This document shows positions 8,892 to 17,341 of a stretch of DNA of 64,000 nucleotides, piece after piece. The notes under the pieces were generated by a model. It made no database searches. It was not told the DNA's origin and saw nothing but the letters and a program-made list of their open reading frames with translations. The position numbers were made by a program, and so were the translations under genes. Every line of letters begins with the position of its first letter. Position 1 is the first letter of the stretch. This stretch comes from Rhizobium altiplani (GTDB lineage Bacteria; Pseudomonadota; Alphaproteobacteria; Rhizobiales; Rhizobiaceae), in the NCBI RefSeq assembly GCF_001542405.1, contig NZ_LNCD01000105.1:1-64000 (forward strand), in the 5' to 3' direction.

Positions 8892-10973
8892 ATGACCATC
8901 GATGTCCCGCAGCACATCCTCGACGCCCTGACTGACGTCGACATGCCTCGGTTGGCGCAGGAAGCCGCACCCTCGGAGACCATTCGGCTCGCGGGTATCG
9001 ACGTGCCGGTCTACAGGGCGGGATGCGTCGTCGTTGGATCGGGGGCAGCGGGACTGCGGGCCGCCGTGGAGCTCAATCGCCGTGGAGACGACGTCGCAAT
9101 CATGAGCCAAAGTGCATGGGGTGGGACCTCAGCCTGTTCCGGATCGGACAAGCAGACGCTCCATACGGCGAATACCGCGGATCAGGGCGACAATTACAAG
9201 GCGATGGCACGGGCGATCCGGGCCGGCGGCGCGATGGACGAGGACACGGCCTATGTCGAGGCCGTCGGATCGGGCCGAATGATGGCGTCCCTGCAGTTCC
9301 TTGGACTGCCGCTGCCGCAGGAGCCGCTCGGTGGCACCCTCCGCTATCAAACCGACCACGACGAAGTGGGAAGGGCAACGAGCTGCGGTCCGCGCACCTC
9401 GAGGCTCATGGTCAAGGTTCTGGCCGAGGAAGCCATCCGGCTCGACATCCCGTTCTATAACCATACGACCGCCGTCAAGATCCTGACGGAAGGCGAGCAG
9501 GGAAGCCGGCGCGTGGTCGGCGCTCTCGCCGTTCGGGCAAACGACCGGACCGAGACCAATCCGCTCGGCGTTGCGTTGTTCGCCACGGAGGTGATCGTTC
9601 TTGCCGCGGGCGGACCGGGCGAGCTCTACCGCGACAGCGTCTATCCGAACGGCTGTTTCGGTTCGCTTGGGCTGGCGCTCGAGGCAGGCGTCGACCTGGT
9701 GAACCTGACCGAGAGCCAGTTCGGCATTGGAACGCGCCGGGAAGGCTTTCCCTGGAACCTGTCTGGGACGTACGTCCAGGCCATACCGCACATCTATTCC
9801 GTCGATGCCGAGGGCACAGAGCATAACTTCCTCGCCGAATACTACCGGACCACGCAGGAACTGGCGTCGAACGTCTTCCGCAAGGGATACCAGTGGCCGT
9901 TCCACTCCACGAGGATGCTCGACTTCGGTTCGAGCCTCGTCGACCTCGCGATCTATCGCGAAACTGCGGCCGGTCGGCGCGTGTTCATGGACTTCAATCG
10001 GAACCCGCTCCCGGTGCCAGGCGACCTGCCTTTCGATCTCGAGCGCCTCGATGACGATGTGAAGCGCTATCTTGGGAATGCGGCGGCGACCCAGGATCTG
10101 CCGATCCATCGTCTTCGCCATATGAATCCGCTCGCGATCGAACTTTATCGCCGCTACAAGGTCGATATTGCTGCAGCCCCGCTGGAGTTTGCCGTCAACA
10201 ACCAGCACATGAATGGCGGCATCATGGTCGACACCTGGGGGCGCAGCAGTCTCGCGGGCTGCTACGCGGTCGGCGAGGCGGCGGGTACGCACGGAGTGAC
10301 GAGACCAGGAGGCGCGGCCTTGAATGCGGGGCAGGTCTTTGGGACGCGCGTTGCCGAGCATATCGGCGCAAGTGGCAGGGCGAAGAAGGCTCTCTCGAGC
10401 GACCTGCGGGTTGTCGCAGGCGCCGCCGTCTTCGAGCTGCTGGGGATGTTGAAGGGCGACAGTCCGCTGGCCGCAAAGGCAATCCGTACGGAAGTTCAGG
10501 CGCGGATGAGCGACAAGGCTGGCCTGATCTGCGACGGCGAAAGCGTGGCCTCGGCCTTGGTCGAGGCGCGGCGGCTCAATGCCGAAATTCGGGCCAAGGG
10601 CATTGCCTACGAGCGCGCTGCCGAGGCAGGGCGGGCACTTCAATGGCGGCAGATGGCGCTCGCCTCGGAAGCGGTGCTGGCCGCGTTGGATTATTTCATT
10701 CGAAACGGCGGCGGGAGCCGTGGTGCGCGCGCGATATGCGATACTACGGGAGAGTCGCTTCCGCTTTCCAATGGCGGCCCGCTGGAGGAGTTTCGCTTCC
10801 GGAAAGAGCGCGACGCCCATCGCGAGGAGCAGATCGTCGTCCGACTGGAAGGCGACGCGATGCGGATAGCCACCCGCCCAAACCGCAAGTTCGACGAGGG
10901 TGCCAAGTCGTTCTTCGAGCGCGACTGGCCGGCATGGCTGACGGGCCGCATCTACGACCTCGACGCGGTTTGA
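8892..10973 (+). CDS. FAD-binding protein of the fumarate reductase/aspartate oxidase superfamily
   Basis: A 693-residue flavoprotein. After a roughly 45-residue N-terminal extension, CVVVGSGAAGLRAAVELNRRG gives the FAD dinucleotide-binding fold near residue 46, and the FAD-capping end of the domain shows GVTRPGGAALNAGQVFG. A helical C-terminal region like that of SdhA/NadB follows, but there are no iron-sulfur or membrane-anchor partner genes. The start at 8892 has AAGGACC upstream and leaves 28 bases after the Gfo/Idh gene; a start at 8856 would overlap that gene. It is the last gene of the locus, and no hydrolase, kinase or aldolase accompanies it. Confidence 0.75.
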   Translation: MTIDVPQHILDALTDVDMPRLAQEAAPSETIRLAGIDVPVYRAGCVVVGSGAAGLRAAVELNRRGDDVAIMSQSAWGGTSACSGSDKQTLHTANTADQGDNYKAMARAIRAGGAMDEDTAYVEAVGSGRMMASLQFLGLPLPQEPLGGTLRYQTDHDEVGRATSCGPRTSRLMVKVLAEEAIRLDIPFYNHTTAVKILTEGEQGSRRVVGALAVRANDRTETNPLGVALFATEVIVLAAGGPGELYRDSVYPNGCFGSLGLALEAGVDLVNLTESQFGIGTRREGFPWNLSGTYVQAIPHIYSVDAEGTEHNFLAEYYRTTQELASNVFRKGYQWPFHSTRMLDFGSSLVDLAIYRETAAGRRVFMDFNRNPLPVPGDLPFDLERLDDDVKRYLGNAAATQDLPIHRLRHMNPLAIELYRRYKVDIAAAPLEFAVNNQHMNGGIMVDTWGRSSLAGCYAVGEAAGTHGVTRPGGAALNAGQVFGTRVAEHIGASGRAKKALSSDLRVVAGAAVFELLGMLKGDSPLAAKAIRTEVQARMSDKAGLICDGESVASALVEARRLNAEIRAKGIAYERAAEAGRALQWRQMALASEAVLAALDYFIRNGGGSRGARAICDTTGESLPLSNGGPLEEFRFRKERDAHREEQIVVRLEGDAMRIATRPNRKFDEGAKSFFERDWPAWLTGRIYDLDAV

Positions 10974-11150
10974 GGAGAGCCCGGCGTTTGATGGCACAGG
11001 CTGCGATCAGGCTATTGCGTCCGGACAGCCGCCTAGGTGACTGGGACATTGATGTGAGCAATGGCGAGACCGATCACAATCGATACGATGCCATCCTAAC
11101 TTCCTCGGGATATCCGGAGGAAAGGTTAGACCACGCCAACGATTTTATGA

Positions 11151-11285
11151 CACTATCGAATCGATCCCGACACCTCCGAACGAAGGCTCAATCAAGTGTA
11201 CCGAGTACCCAGAAAAAATAATGGCGCAGACGGTGCGCCCGGCCACGAAGCCGGCGCCGGCGCCACTGCGTCGATCGCGGCCTGA
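11151..11285 (+). pseudogene. Possible C-terminal remnant of an unidentified gene, in an otherwise empty gap
   Basis: The 324 bases between the flavoprotein and folA hold no complete gene. The frame open from 11151 to the TGA at 11283-11285 reads as a plausible protein tail (RIDPDTSERRLNQVYRVPRK, then an Ala/Gly-rich end) and stops 12 bases before folA, but it has no start codon with a ribosome site. It may be the cut end of the gene that once stood before folA. I do not recognise the family. Confidence 0.25.
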
Positions 11286-11297
11286 TCGGAGAGCTTG

Positions 11298-11813
11298 ATG
11301 TCAGAAATTCGAAAGACCATCGTGGTTGCCGTTTCCGAGAACGGCATCATCGGGCGGGACGGGGACATGCCATGGCGGCTATCCACGGATCTCAAGCGGT
11401 TCAAGGCTCTAACGCTGGGTAAGTCCGTCATCATGGGCCGGAAGACTTATGAATCGATCGGAAAACCGTTGCCGGGGCGGGCCAATGTCGTGATCTCTCG
11501 ACAGGCCGCTGCAATAGACCATCCGGATGTGCGTATGGCCCGATCCCTGACCGAGGCCATCGGTCTTGCCGAGGACATTGCGAAACGAAGCGGCGAGGAC
11601 GAAATCTGCATCATCGGCGGTGGGCAGATCTATACGCAGGCGCTCGATCTCGCCGATCGATTGTGCGTGACGCATGTCGAAACATCCGTTGACGGTGACA
11701 CGTCGTTTCCCACGATTGACGCCACGCTTTGGAGGGCGACCGAGACGATTGAGGTGCCGGCAGGCGACAAGGATAGCTATCCCACGAAATTCGTGGTCTA
11801 CGACAGGCGCTAA
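11298..11813 (+). CDS. folA: Dihydrofolate reductase
   Basis: A 171-residue enzyme that reduces dihydrofolate to tetrahydrofolate with NADPH, in the cytoplasm. The substrate and cofactor signature is clear: GIIGRDGDMPWRLSTDLKRF near the N-terminus, then GKSVIMGRKTYESIGKPLPG and IIGGGQIY. The ATG at 11298 has GGAGAG upstream; an immediately preceding TTG is in frame but less likely. thyA, which I would expect to be close by, is not upstream here; the catabolic locus is. Expression probably reaches it from a promoter in the 324-base gap. Confidence 0.95.
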   Translation: MSEIRKTIVVAVSENGIIGRDGDMPWRLSTDLKRFKALTLGKSVIMGRKTYESIGKPLPGRANVVISRQAAAIDHPDVRMARSLTEAIGLAEDIAKRSGEDEICIIGGGQIYTQALDLADRLCVTHVETSVDGDTSFPTIDATLWRATETIEVPAGDKDSYPTKFVVYDRR

Positions 11814-11865
11814 GCGCTGAAAACCAACTATTTTCCAATAAATATTGCCAAGTTCCTCATGCTGC

Positions 11866-11894
11866 GTTGAAAGCAGATGCGGCGATACCTATAA
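11866..11894 (+). promoter_or_regulatory. Predicted housekeeping promoter for hflKC
   Basis: GTTGAA at 11866-11871 and CTATAA at 11889-11894 are 17 bases apart, close to the CTTGAC-N17-CTATAT pattern of rhizobial sigma-70 promoters. Transcription would begin near 11901. Confidence 0.55.
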
Positions 11895-11899
11895 CGGTC

Positions 11900-11941
11900 A
11901 CGACTGCCTACGTCCGCCGCCCCCGTGGAGTAGGCGGTCGT
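11900..11941 (+). other. 12-bp stem-loop at the predicted 5' end of the hflKC message
   Basis: Bases 11900-11911 pair with 11930-11941 (11 Watson-Crick pairs and one G-T) around an 18-base C-rich loop. No T tract follows, so it is a poor terminator. It would lie at the start of the transcript from the promoter at 11866-11894 and end 25 bases before the hflK start. Confidence 0.5.
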
Positions 11942-11966
11942 GAGTTTAACGAATAACGAGGTTTTG

Positions 11967-13058
11967 ATGCCCTGGAGCAATCAGAATGGCGGCGGCGGCC
12001 CTTGGGGCGGTGGCGGCGGTAACAATCAGGGACCATGGGGGCAAGGGCCCAATCGCCCGCGCGGTGGCGGCGGTGGCAAGGGCGGGCCGCCTGATCTCGA
12101 AGACATCATCAGGCGCGGCCAGGATCAGCTTCGTAACATAGTGCCCGGCGGGTTGAACGGTGGCGTCCTCGTCATTGCGGCGGCGATTCTTGTGGTGTTC
12201 TGGCTCTTCCAGTGCATCTACATCGTCCAGCCGGACGAGCGCGGCGTCGAATTGCGTTTCGGTCGTCCCAAAGAAGAGATTTCCACGCCTGGCCTGCACT
12301 TCCACCTGTGGCCGATGGAGACCGTCGAGATCGTCAAGGTGACGATGCAGCAGCAGAACATCGGCGCGGCATCGACGTCCGCCTCTTCGTCAAGCGGGCT
12401 GATGCTTTCCGGCGACCAGAACATCCTGAACGTCCAGTTCTCCGTCTTCTTCACGGTTAGCGATCCGAAGGCCTATCTCTTCAACGTCGAGAATCCGGCC
12501 GAGACCCTGCAGCAGGTCGCTGAGAGCGCCATGCGCGAAGTCGTTGGTCGCCGTCCGGCCCAGGACGCGTTCCGTGACAATCGTCAGCCGATCGAGACCG
12601 AAGTCGCCAACATCGTCCAGGGGACGATGGACCGTTACCGGGCTGGTATCTCCATCGGTGCCGTGACGATCCAGGACGTGGCGCCGCCACGTGAAGTTGC
12701 CGATGCCTTCGAAGAAGTGCAGCGCGCCGACCAGGACAAGCAGCGGCTCGTCGAAGAGGCCAATCAATACGCCAACCAGAAGCTCGGTCAGGCGCGCGGT
12801 GACGCCGCCCAGATCCGCGAAGCGGCAGCGGCCTACAAGGACCGCGTCGTCAAGGAGGCCGAAGGTGAGGCCCAGCGCTTCTCGTTCATTAACGATCAGT
12901 ACGCGAAGGCGCCGGACGTAACCCGGACACGCCTTTTCCTCGAAACGATGGAGCAGGTTCTGAAGAACTCCAAGAAGGTCGTGATCGATGAGAAGCAGGG
13001 GGTTGTGCCCTATCTGCCGCTCAACGAGATCGGCAAACCGGCACAGCAGGGAGGTTGA
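11967..13058 (+). CDS. hflK: HflK, FtsH protease regulator
   Basis: A 363-residue SPFH/prohibitin-domain membrane protein that with HflC encloses and modulates the FtsH protease. Residues 1-45 are glycine- and asparagine-rich (GGGGPWGGGGGNNQGPWG), as usual for HflK; one transmembrane segment lies near residues 57-78 and is followed by IYIVQPDERGVELRFG and the SPFH domain. The C-terminal half has the Ala/Glu/Gln-rich helical segment. I chose ATG 11967 because an ACGAGG ribosome site precedes it and the glycine-rich start matches the family; an in-frame GTG at 11940 would add nine residues. hflC follows after 3 bases. Confidence 0.95.
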   Translation: MPWSNQNGGGGPWGGGGGNNQGPWGQGPNRPRGGGGGKGGPPDLEDIIRRGQDQLRNIVPGGLNGGVLVIAAAILVVFWLFQCIYIVQPDERGVELRFGRPKEEISTPGLHFHLWPMETVEIVKVTMQQQNIGAASTSASSSSGLMLSGDQNILNVQFSVFFTVSDPKAYLFNVENPAETLQQVAESAMREVVGRRPAQDAFRDNRQPIETEVANIVQGTMDRYRAGISIGAVTIQDVAPPREVADAFEEVQRADQDKQRLVEEANQYANQKLGQARGDAAQIREAAAAYKDRVVKEAEGEAQRFSFINDQYAKAPDVTRTRLFLETMEQVLKNSKKVVIDEKQGVVPYLPLNEIGKPAQQGG

Positions 13059-13061
13059 GCC

Positions 13062-13991
13062 ATGACATCGAACAGGCTTCCTCTCATCCTAGGCCTTCTC
13101 GCCGTCGTCTTGATCGCGCTCTATTCGTCGGTCTTCGTTGTGAACGCGCGCGAGCAGGCAATCGTGGTCCGCTTCGGTCAGATCCAGTCGGTGAAGACCG
13201 AGCCGGGCATATACTTCAAGCTGCCATTCGCCTTCATGGATGCCGATCGCGTCCAGATCGTCGAAAGGCAGGCCCTTCGCTTCGACCTTGACAACATTCG
13301 TGTCCAGGTTCGCGGTGGTGCGACCTTCGATGTCGATGCTTTCGTGATCTATGACATCAGGGACGTGCGCAAGTTCCGCGAAACCGTGTCGGGCGATCGC
13401 GAGGCAGCGGAGGCGCGCCTTCGCACGCAGCTCGATTCCTCACTTCGCCGTGTGTACGGTCTGCGCGACTTCGATGCCGCGCTGTCGGAAGAGCGCGTGG
13501 CAATGATGCTCGAGGTGCGTGACGATCTGCATCGCGATGCCGAGGACCTGGGCGTCAACATTCAGGACGTTCGTATCCGCCGTACGGACCTGACGCGCGA
13601 AGTTGCGCCAAAGACCTATGACCGCATGCGCGCCGAGCGCCTTGCCGAAGCTGAACTCCTGCGCGCGCAGGGTACGGAAGAGGGCCAGCGTCGCCGGGCT
13701 ATCGCAGACAGGCAGGTCGTTGAGATCACTGCCGAGGCGCAGCGCGATTCCGAGATCCTCCGCGGTCAAGGTGACGCCGAGCGCAACAGGTTGTTTGCGG
13801 ATGCCTTCAGCAAGGATCCGGCATTCTTCGAGTTCTATCGTTCTATGGCCGCTTATTCCACGGCACTGACGTCGCAGGACACCACGCTGGTGATCTCTCC
13901 GAACTCGCAGTTCTTCCGCTTCTTCAACGACGCAAGCGGTGCGCCAAGAAACGCGCCACCGCCGGCGATGCCGACTGCACCGACGAACTGA
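13062..13991 (+). CDS. hflC: HflC, FtsH protease regulator
   Basis: A 309-residue partner of HflK. A single transmembrane segment at residues 6-25 is followed by the SPFH domain (FVVNAREQAIVVRFGQIQ) and a charged helical region rich in Glu, Ala and Arg near residues 190-250, ending in a proline-rich tail. It acts at the inner membrane with most of the protein on the periplasmic side. It is coupled to hflK by a 3-base gap and its message ends at the strong hairpin at 14023-14050. Confidence 0.95.
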   Translation: MTSNRLPLILGLLAVVLIALYSSVFVVNAREQAIVVRFGQIQSVKTEPGIYFKLPFAFMDADRVQIVERQALRFDLDNIRVQVRGGATFDVDAFVIYDIRDVRKFRETVSGDREAAEARLRTQLDSSLRRVYGLRDFDAALSEERVAMMLEVRDDLHRDAEDLGVNIQDVRIRRTDLTREVAPKTYDRMRAERLAEAELLRAQGTEEGQRRRAIADRQVVEITAEAQRDSEILRGQGDAERNRLFADAFSKDPAFFEFYRSMAAYSTALTSQDTTLVISPNSQFFRFFNDASGAPRNAPPPAMPTAPTN

Positions 13992-14022
13992 TCGGGGCAT
14001 CGGAACCTGGAAAACCAAGTGC

Positions 14023-14050
14023 GGGCCGGCAGTTTTGCCGGCCCTTTTTT
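14023..14050 (+). terminator. Rho-independent terminator after hflC
   Basis: GGGCCGGC at 14023-14030 pairs with GCCGGCCC at 14037-14044 across a 6-base loop, followed by six T residues. Confidence 0.85.
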
Positions 14051-14180
14051 ATGTTGCGATTGGATGGCGGCGGCGCCGCGAATAGATTGCACGGGATTTC
14101 GCGAAAAGGTGATTTCGCCCTCCATCATTCCGCCGTATGCTGGTGCTCAGAGTGCGTTTTATTTGAAATGAGGATGCTTG

Positions 14181-15776
14181 ATGGCCCCGACGACCCGCCC
14201 GACCTTCAGACGATCGCTCGCTCTCCTGGCCGGCGCCGCACTTCTGGTTAATGTTGGTTTCACCGGCTCGGTGCAAGCTCAGGGCACCACGTCGCCGCTG
14301 AACGGTCCGGCATCCGTTGCCGATCTCGCCGAAGGGCTTCTCAATGCCGTCGTGAACATTTCGACATCGCAGAATGTCAAGGACGATGAGGGCGTCGGCC
14401 CGGCGCCGCGCGCGCCCGACGGTTCACCGTTCCAGGAGTTCTTCAACGACTTCTTCAACAAGCAGAAGGGCAACAAGGGCGGCAACCACAACGTCAATTC
14501 GCTGGGTTCCGGCTTCGTCATCGATCCGCAAGGCTACATCGTCACGAACAACCACGTGATTGAGGGAGCAGACGACATCGAGGTCAATTTCGCCGACGGC
14601 ACTAAGCTGAAGGCGAAGCTCATCGGGACCGATACGAAGACTGACCTTTCGGTCCTCAAGGTTGAGCCGAAGGCACCGCTGACGGCCGTCAAGTTCGGCG
14701 ATTCCAGCGTGATGCGGATCGGCGACTGGGTCATGGCGATCGGCAATCCGTTCGGCTTCGGCGGATCGGTAACCGTGGGTATTATTTCGGGGCGTGGACG
14801 CAACATCAACGCCGGCCCCTACGACAATTTCATCCAGACGGATGCGGCGATCAACAAGGGCAATTCCGGCGGCCCGCTCTTCAACATGAAGGGCGAGGTC
14901 ATCGGCATCAACACGGCGATCATTTCGCCGAGCGGCGGATCGATCGGTATCGGCTTCTCGGTGCCGTCGGAATTGGCTGCGGGTGTCGTCGAGCAGTTGC
15001 GCGAATTCGGCGAGACGCGCCGCGGCTGGCTCGGCGTTCGCATCCAGCCGGTGACCGACGATGTTGCCGATAGCCTCGGTCTCTCGAGCGCCAAGGGTGC
15101 GCTGGTGGCCGGCGTCATCAAGGGCGGGCCGGTCGATGACGGTTCGATCAAGGCGGGCGATGTCATCCTGAAATTCGACGGCAAACCGGTCAACGAGATG
15201 CGTGATCTGCCGCGCGTTGTGGCGGAGAGCCCTGTCGGTAAGGAAGTCGACGTCGTCGTTCTTCGCGATGGCAAGGAGCAGACCGTCAAGGTGAAGCTCG
15301 GCCGGCTGGAAGACAGCGATCAGGCTGCCTCCAACGATGCCGACCCGAATAAGGGTGGTATCATCAATCCGGATCCTGACGAGAACCAGGATATGGACGA
15401 GCCCGATGATCAGCAGAGCCAGCCGATGCCGGATGCCAAGGGCAAGGCGGATCAGGCAACGCCTGATACAACGAACCCCAAGAACGTGCTCGGCCTCTCG
15501 CTTTCGCAGCTCAGCGCTGAGACCCGCAAGACCTTCGGGATCGCGGAAAGCGTTGACGGGGTACTGGTTGCCGAGGTCGCACCCGGTTCGCTGGCGGCGG
15601 AGAAGGGCCTGAAACCCGGCGATGTAATCGTTGAGGTGGCGCAGGAGTTCATGCGCTCGCCCGAGGCGGTTGCCGCGAAAGTGCAGTCGCTTAAGCAGGA
15701 AGGCCGGCGCAACGCACAGATGATGATCGCGTCGTCGAACGGCGACTTGCGCTTTGTCGCAGTGCCGATGGAATAG
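14181..15776 (+). CDS. degP: DegP/HtrA periplasmic serine protease
   Basis: A 531-residue periplasmic protease/chaperone of misfolded envelope proteins. Residues 1-33 are a signal peptide. The catalytic triad is visible: His in NNHVIEG (about residue 123), Asp in TDLSVLKV (about 155) and Ser in GNSGGPLF (about 229). Two PDZ domains follow, at about 275-365 and 435-520, separated by a long acidic, Gln/Asp-rich linker. GAGG lies upstream of ATG 14181. Its place directly after hflKC groups two envelope quality-control functions, though a terminator separates the transcripts. Confidence 0.95.
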   Translation: MAPTTRPTFRRSLALLAGAALLVNVGFTGSVQAQGTTSPLNGPASVADLAEGLLNAVVNISTSQNVKDDEGVGPAPRAPDGSPFQEFFNDFFNKQKGNKGGNHNVNSLGSGFVIDPQGYIVTNNHVIEGADDIEVNFADGTKLKAKLIGTDTKTDLSVLKVEPKAPLTAVKFGDSSVMRIGDWVMAIGNPFGFGGSVTVGIISGRGRNINAGPYDNFIQTDAAINKGNSGGPLFNMKGEVIGINTAIISPSGGSIGIGFSVPSELAAGVVEQLREFGETRRGWLGVRIQPVTDDVADSLGLSSAKGALVAGVIKGGPVDDGSIKAGDVILKFDGKPVNEMRDLPRVVAESPVGKEVDVVVLRDGKEQTVKVKLGRLEDSDQAASNDADPNKGGIINPDPDENQDMDEPDDQQSQPMPDAKGKADQATPDTTNPKNVLGLSLSQLSAETRKTFGIAESVDGVLVAEVAPGSLAAEKGLKPGDVIVEVAQEFMRSPEAVAAKVQSLKQEGRRNAQMMIASSNGDLRFVAVPME

Positions 15777-15886
15777 CAGGACGCAGCGCGGCCCATCTTT
15801 TCACGAACTGCTGAGTGGTGCCTTCGCCGAGGATCACAGTCGGCGCCGGATCTTTCTGGGGTTTCCGTCGCGCACGACAATTTTCG

Positions 15887-16453
15887 TCAGCCGATTCCAC
15901 GCTTCCATTGCTCACGCCTGATTGCATAAAGAACGTGGCGTTTCAGCTGCGGATGCGTGTCGGGAACCCTTGGATGGTCGAAATCGCGGGCGGGTTCGTG
16001 ATGCAGGCCAAGTCGGCGCATGACGGCGGTGGAGCGATGATTGTCCGCCACCGCGAAAGAGACGATTTCGGGAGGATCGAACTCGGTGAAGCCACGCCGA
16101 AGGGCTGCCGCTCCCGCTTCCGTCGCATAGCCCTTGCCCCAATGTCTCTTCGCTAGACGCCAGCCCACCTCGATGGTGCCTGCCGGCAGGAAAGGCTCGA
16201 GTTCGGGTCGCCAGAGGCCGCAAAAGCCGATCGGCTCGTTGGTTTCCTTCAGAGCCGCGGCATAGAAGCCAAGACCTGTTTCGGCGATGGCATCGCGGAT
16301 CGTATCCAGCATCGAATCTGCCTCGGTGCGGTCGCGACGGACGGCGAAGAATTCCATCACCTCGGGATCGGAATTGATCTCGTGGAAAAGCGGCCGATCC
16401 TCGTCAGTCCAATTGCGCAGAAGCAGGCGATCGGTCGTTAGGATCACTGTCAT
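15887..16453 (-). CDS. GNAT-family N-acetyltransferase (RimJ/RimL-like)
   Basis: A 188-residue acetyltransferase opening with LTTDRLLLRNWTDEDRPLF, the start typical of RimJ/RimL-type GNATs. The acetyl-CoA-binding stretch lies in GWRLAKRHWGKGYATEAGAA near residues 98-117. Likely substrates are protein N-termini or small amines; none can be named. Its ATG overlaps the TGA of serB by four bases (ATGA at 16450-16453), so it is translated downstream of serB. It converges on degP with about 110 empty bases between. Confidence 0.85.
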   Translation of the reverse strand: MTVILTTDRLLLRNWTDEDRPLFHEINSDPEVMEFFAVRRDRTEADSMLDTIRDAIAETGLGFYAAALKETNEPIGFCGLWRPELEPFLPAGTIEVGWRLAKRHWGKGYATEAGAAALRRGFTEFDPPEIVSFAVADNHRSTAVMRRLGLHHEPARDFDHPRVPDTHPQLKRHVLYAIRREQWKRGIG

Positions 16454-17340
16454 GGCGTTACGAAATCGGTCTTGCGGTAGCCCTGGATATAGAGGAGAGC
16501 GCTAAGGTCGCCGTGATTGATCTGTATTTTTGCCTGTGCGGCGACGGTCGGCTTGGCGTGCAGCGCGACGCCGGATCCGGCGAGTTGAAGCATGCCGAGA
16601 TCGTTTGCGCCGTCGCCGACGGCAAGGGCGTCCTTCGGTGAAATTCCCAGCTTTTCTGAAATGTCGTTCAGCGCATCGACCTTGGCTTGCTTGCCGAGGA
16701 TAGGTTCGGCGACGTAGCCGGTGAGAACGCCGTTGTCTTCCAGAAGAACGTTCGCCCGGTTTTCATCGAAGCCGAGCGTCTTTGCGATGGGACCGGTGAA
16801 GACGGTAAAGCCGCCGGAGACCAGCGCCGTATAATGCCCCTTGGATTTCATGGTGGCGATCAGTTCGCGGCCACCTGGGGTCAGTGTGATGCGCTTGGCA
16901 ATGACTTCATCCACGACCGATATCGGCAGTCCCTTCAAGAGGGCGACACGCTCGCGAAGGGCAGGCTCGAAGGCAATCTCACCATTCATGGCTCGAGCGG
17001 TAATCGCGGCGACCCTTTCCTTCAGACCGACTTCGGCGGCGAGTTCGTCGATGCATTCCTGGCCGATCATGGTGGAGTCCATATCGGCGATCAGCAGTCT
17101 CTTGCGGCGCGTCTCTGCGTCCTGGATGACAAGGTCGATCGAAGCGCTGCCGATGACGGCGAGAATGTTGGCGCGGGCGGCTTCCACATCCGTCCCATCT
17201 CTCAGCGCGATATCGCAGGCAACGCCATCGGCAAGCCAGTATAGGCCGGAAGCATTCACGGCGTCGGATGCCTGCTCGGCAATGACAGGCGTGAGAACAG
17301 GATTTGACGGATTGGCAACAAGCGTGGCAACGAGAGCCAT
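16450..17340 (-). CDS. serB: Phosphoserine phosphatase
   Basis: A 296-residue HAD-family phosphatase catalysing the last step of serine synthesis. The nucleophile motif DMDST lies in LLIADMDSTMIGQECIDELA, and motif IV is VGDGANDLGML near the C-terminus. Residues 1-75 form the ACT-like N-terminal domain of longer SerB proteins. The ATG at 17340 has AGAAGG upstream on this strand. A longer reading frame to 17466 exists but would run through miaA. The start codon is one base from that of the divergent miaA, so each promoter must lie inside the other gene. Confidence 0.93.
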   Translation of the reverse strand: MALVATLVANPSNPVLTPVIAEQASDAVNASGLYWLADGVACDIALRDGTDVEAARANILAVIGSASIDLVIQDAETRRKRLLIADMDSTMIGQECIDELAAEVGLKERVAAITARAMNGEIAFEPALRERVALLKGLPISVVDEVIAKRITLTPGGRELIATMKSKGHYTALVSGGFTVFTGPIAKTLGFDENRANVLLEDNGVLTGYVAEPILGKQAKVDALNDISEKLGISPKDALAVGDGANDLGMLQLAGSGVALHAKPTVAAQAKIQINHGDLSALLYIQGYRKTDFVTP

Positions 17341-17341
17341 G

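Noticed and set aside
9129..10997. 622-codon open frame on the minus strand
   Set aside because: It mirrors the FAD-binding gene for its full length; the product is Arg/Ala/Asp-rich with no domain. A GC-rich antisense shadow.
16841..17341. N-terminal extension of the miaA frame by 167 codons
   Set aside because: The extension is antisense to serB and unlike MiaA; the enzyme begins at 17342 (or 17339).
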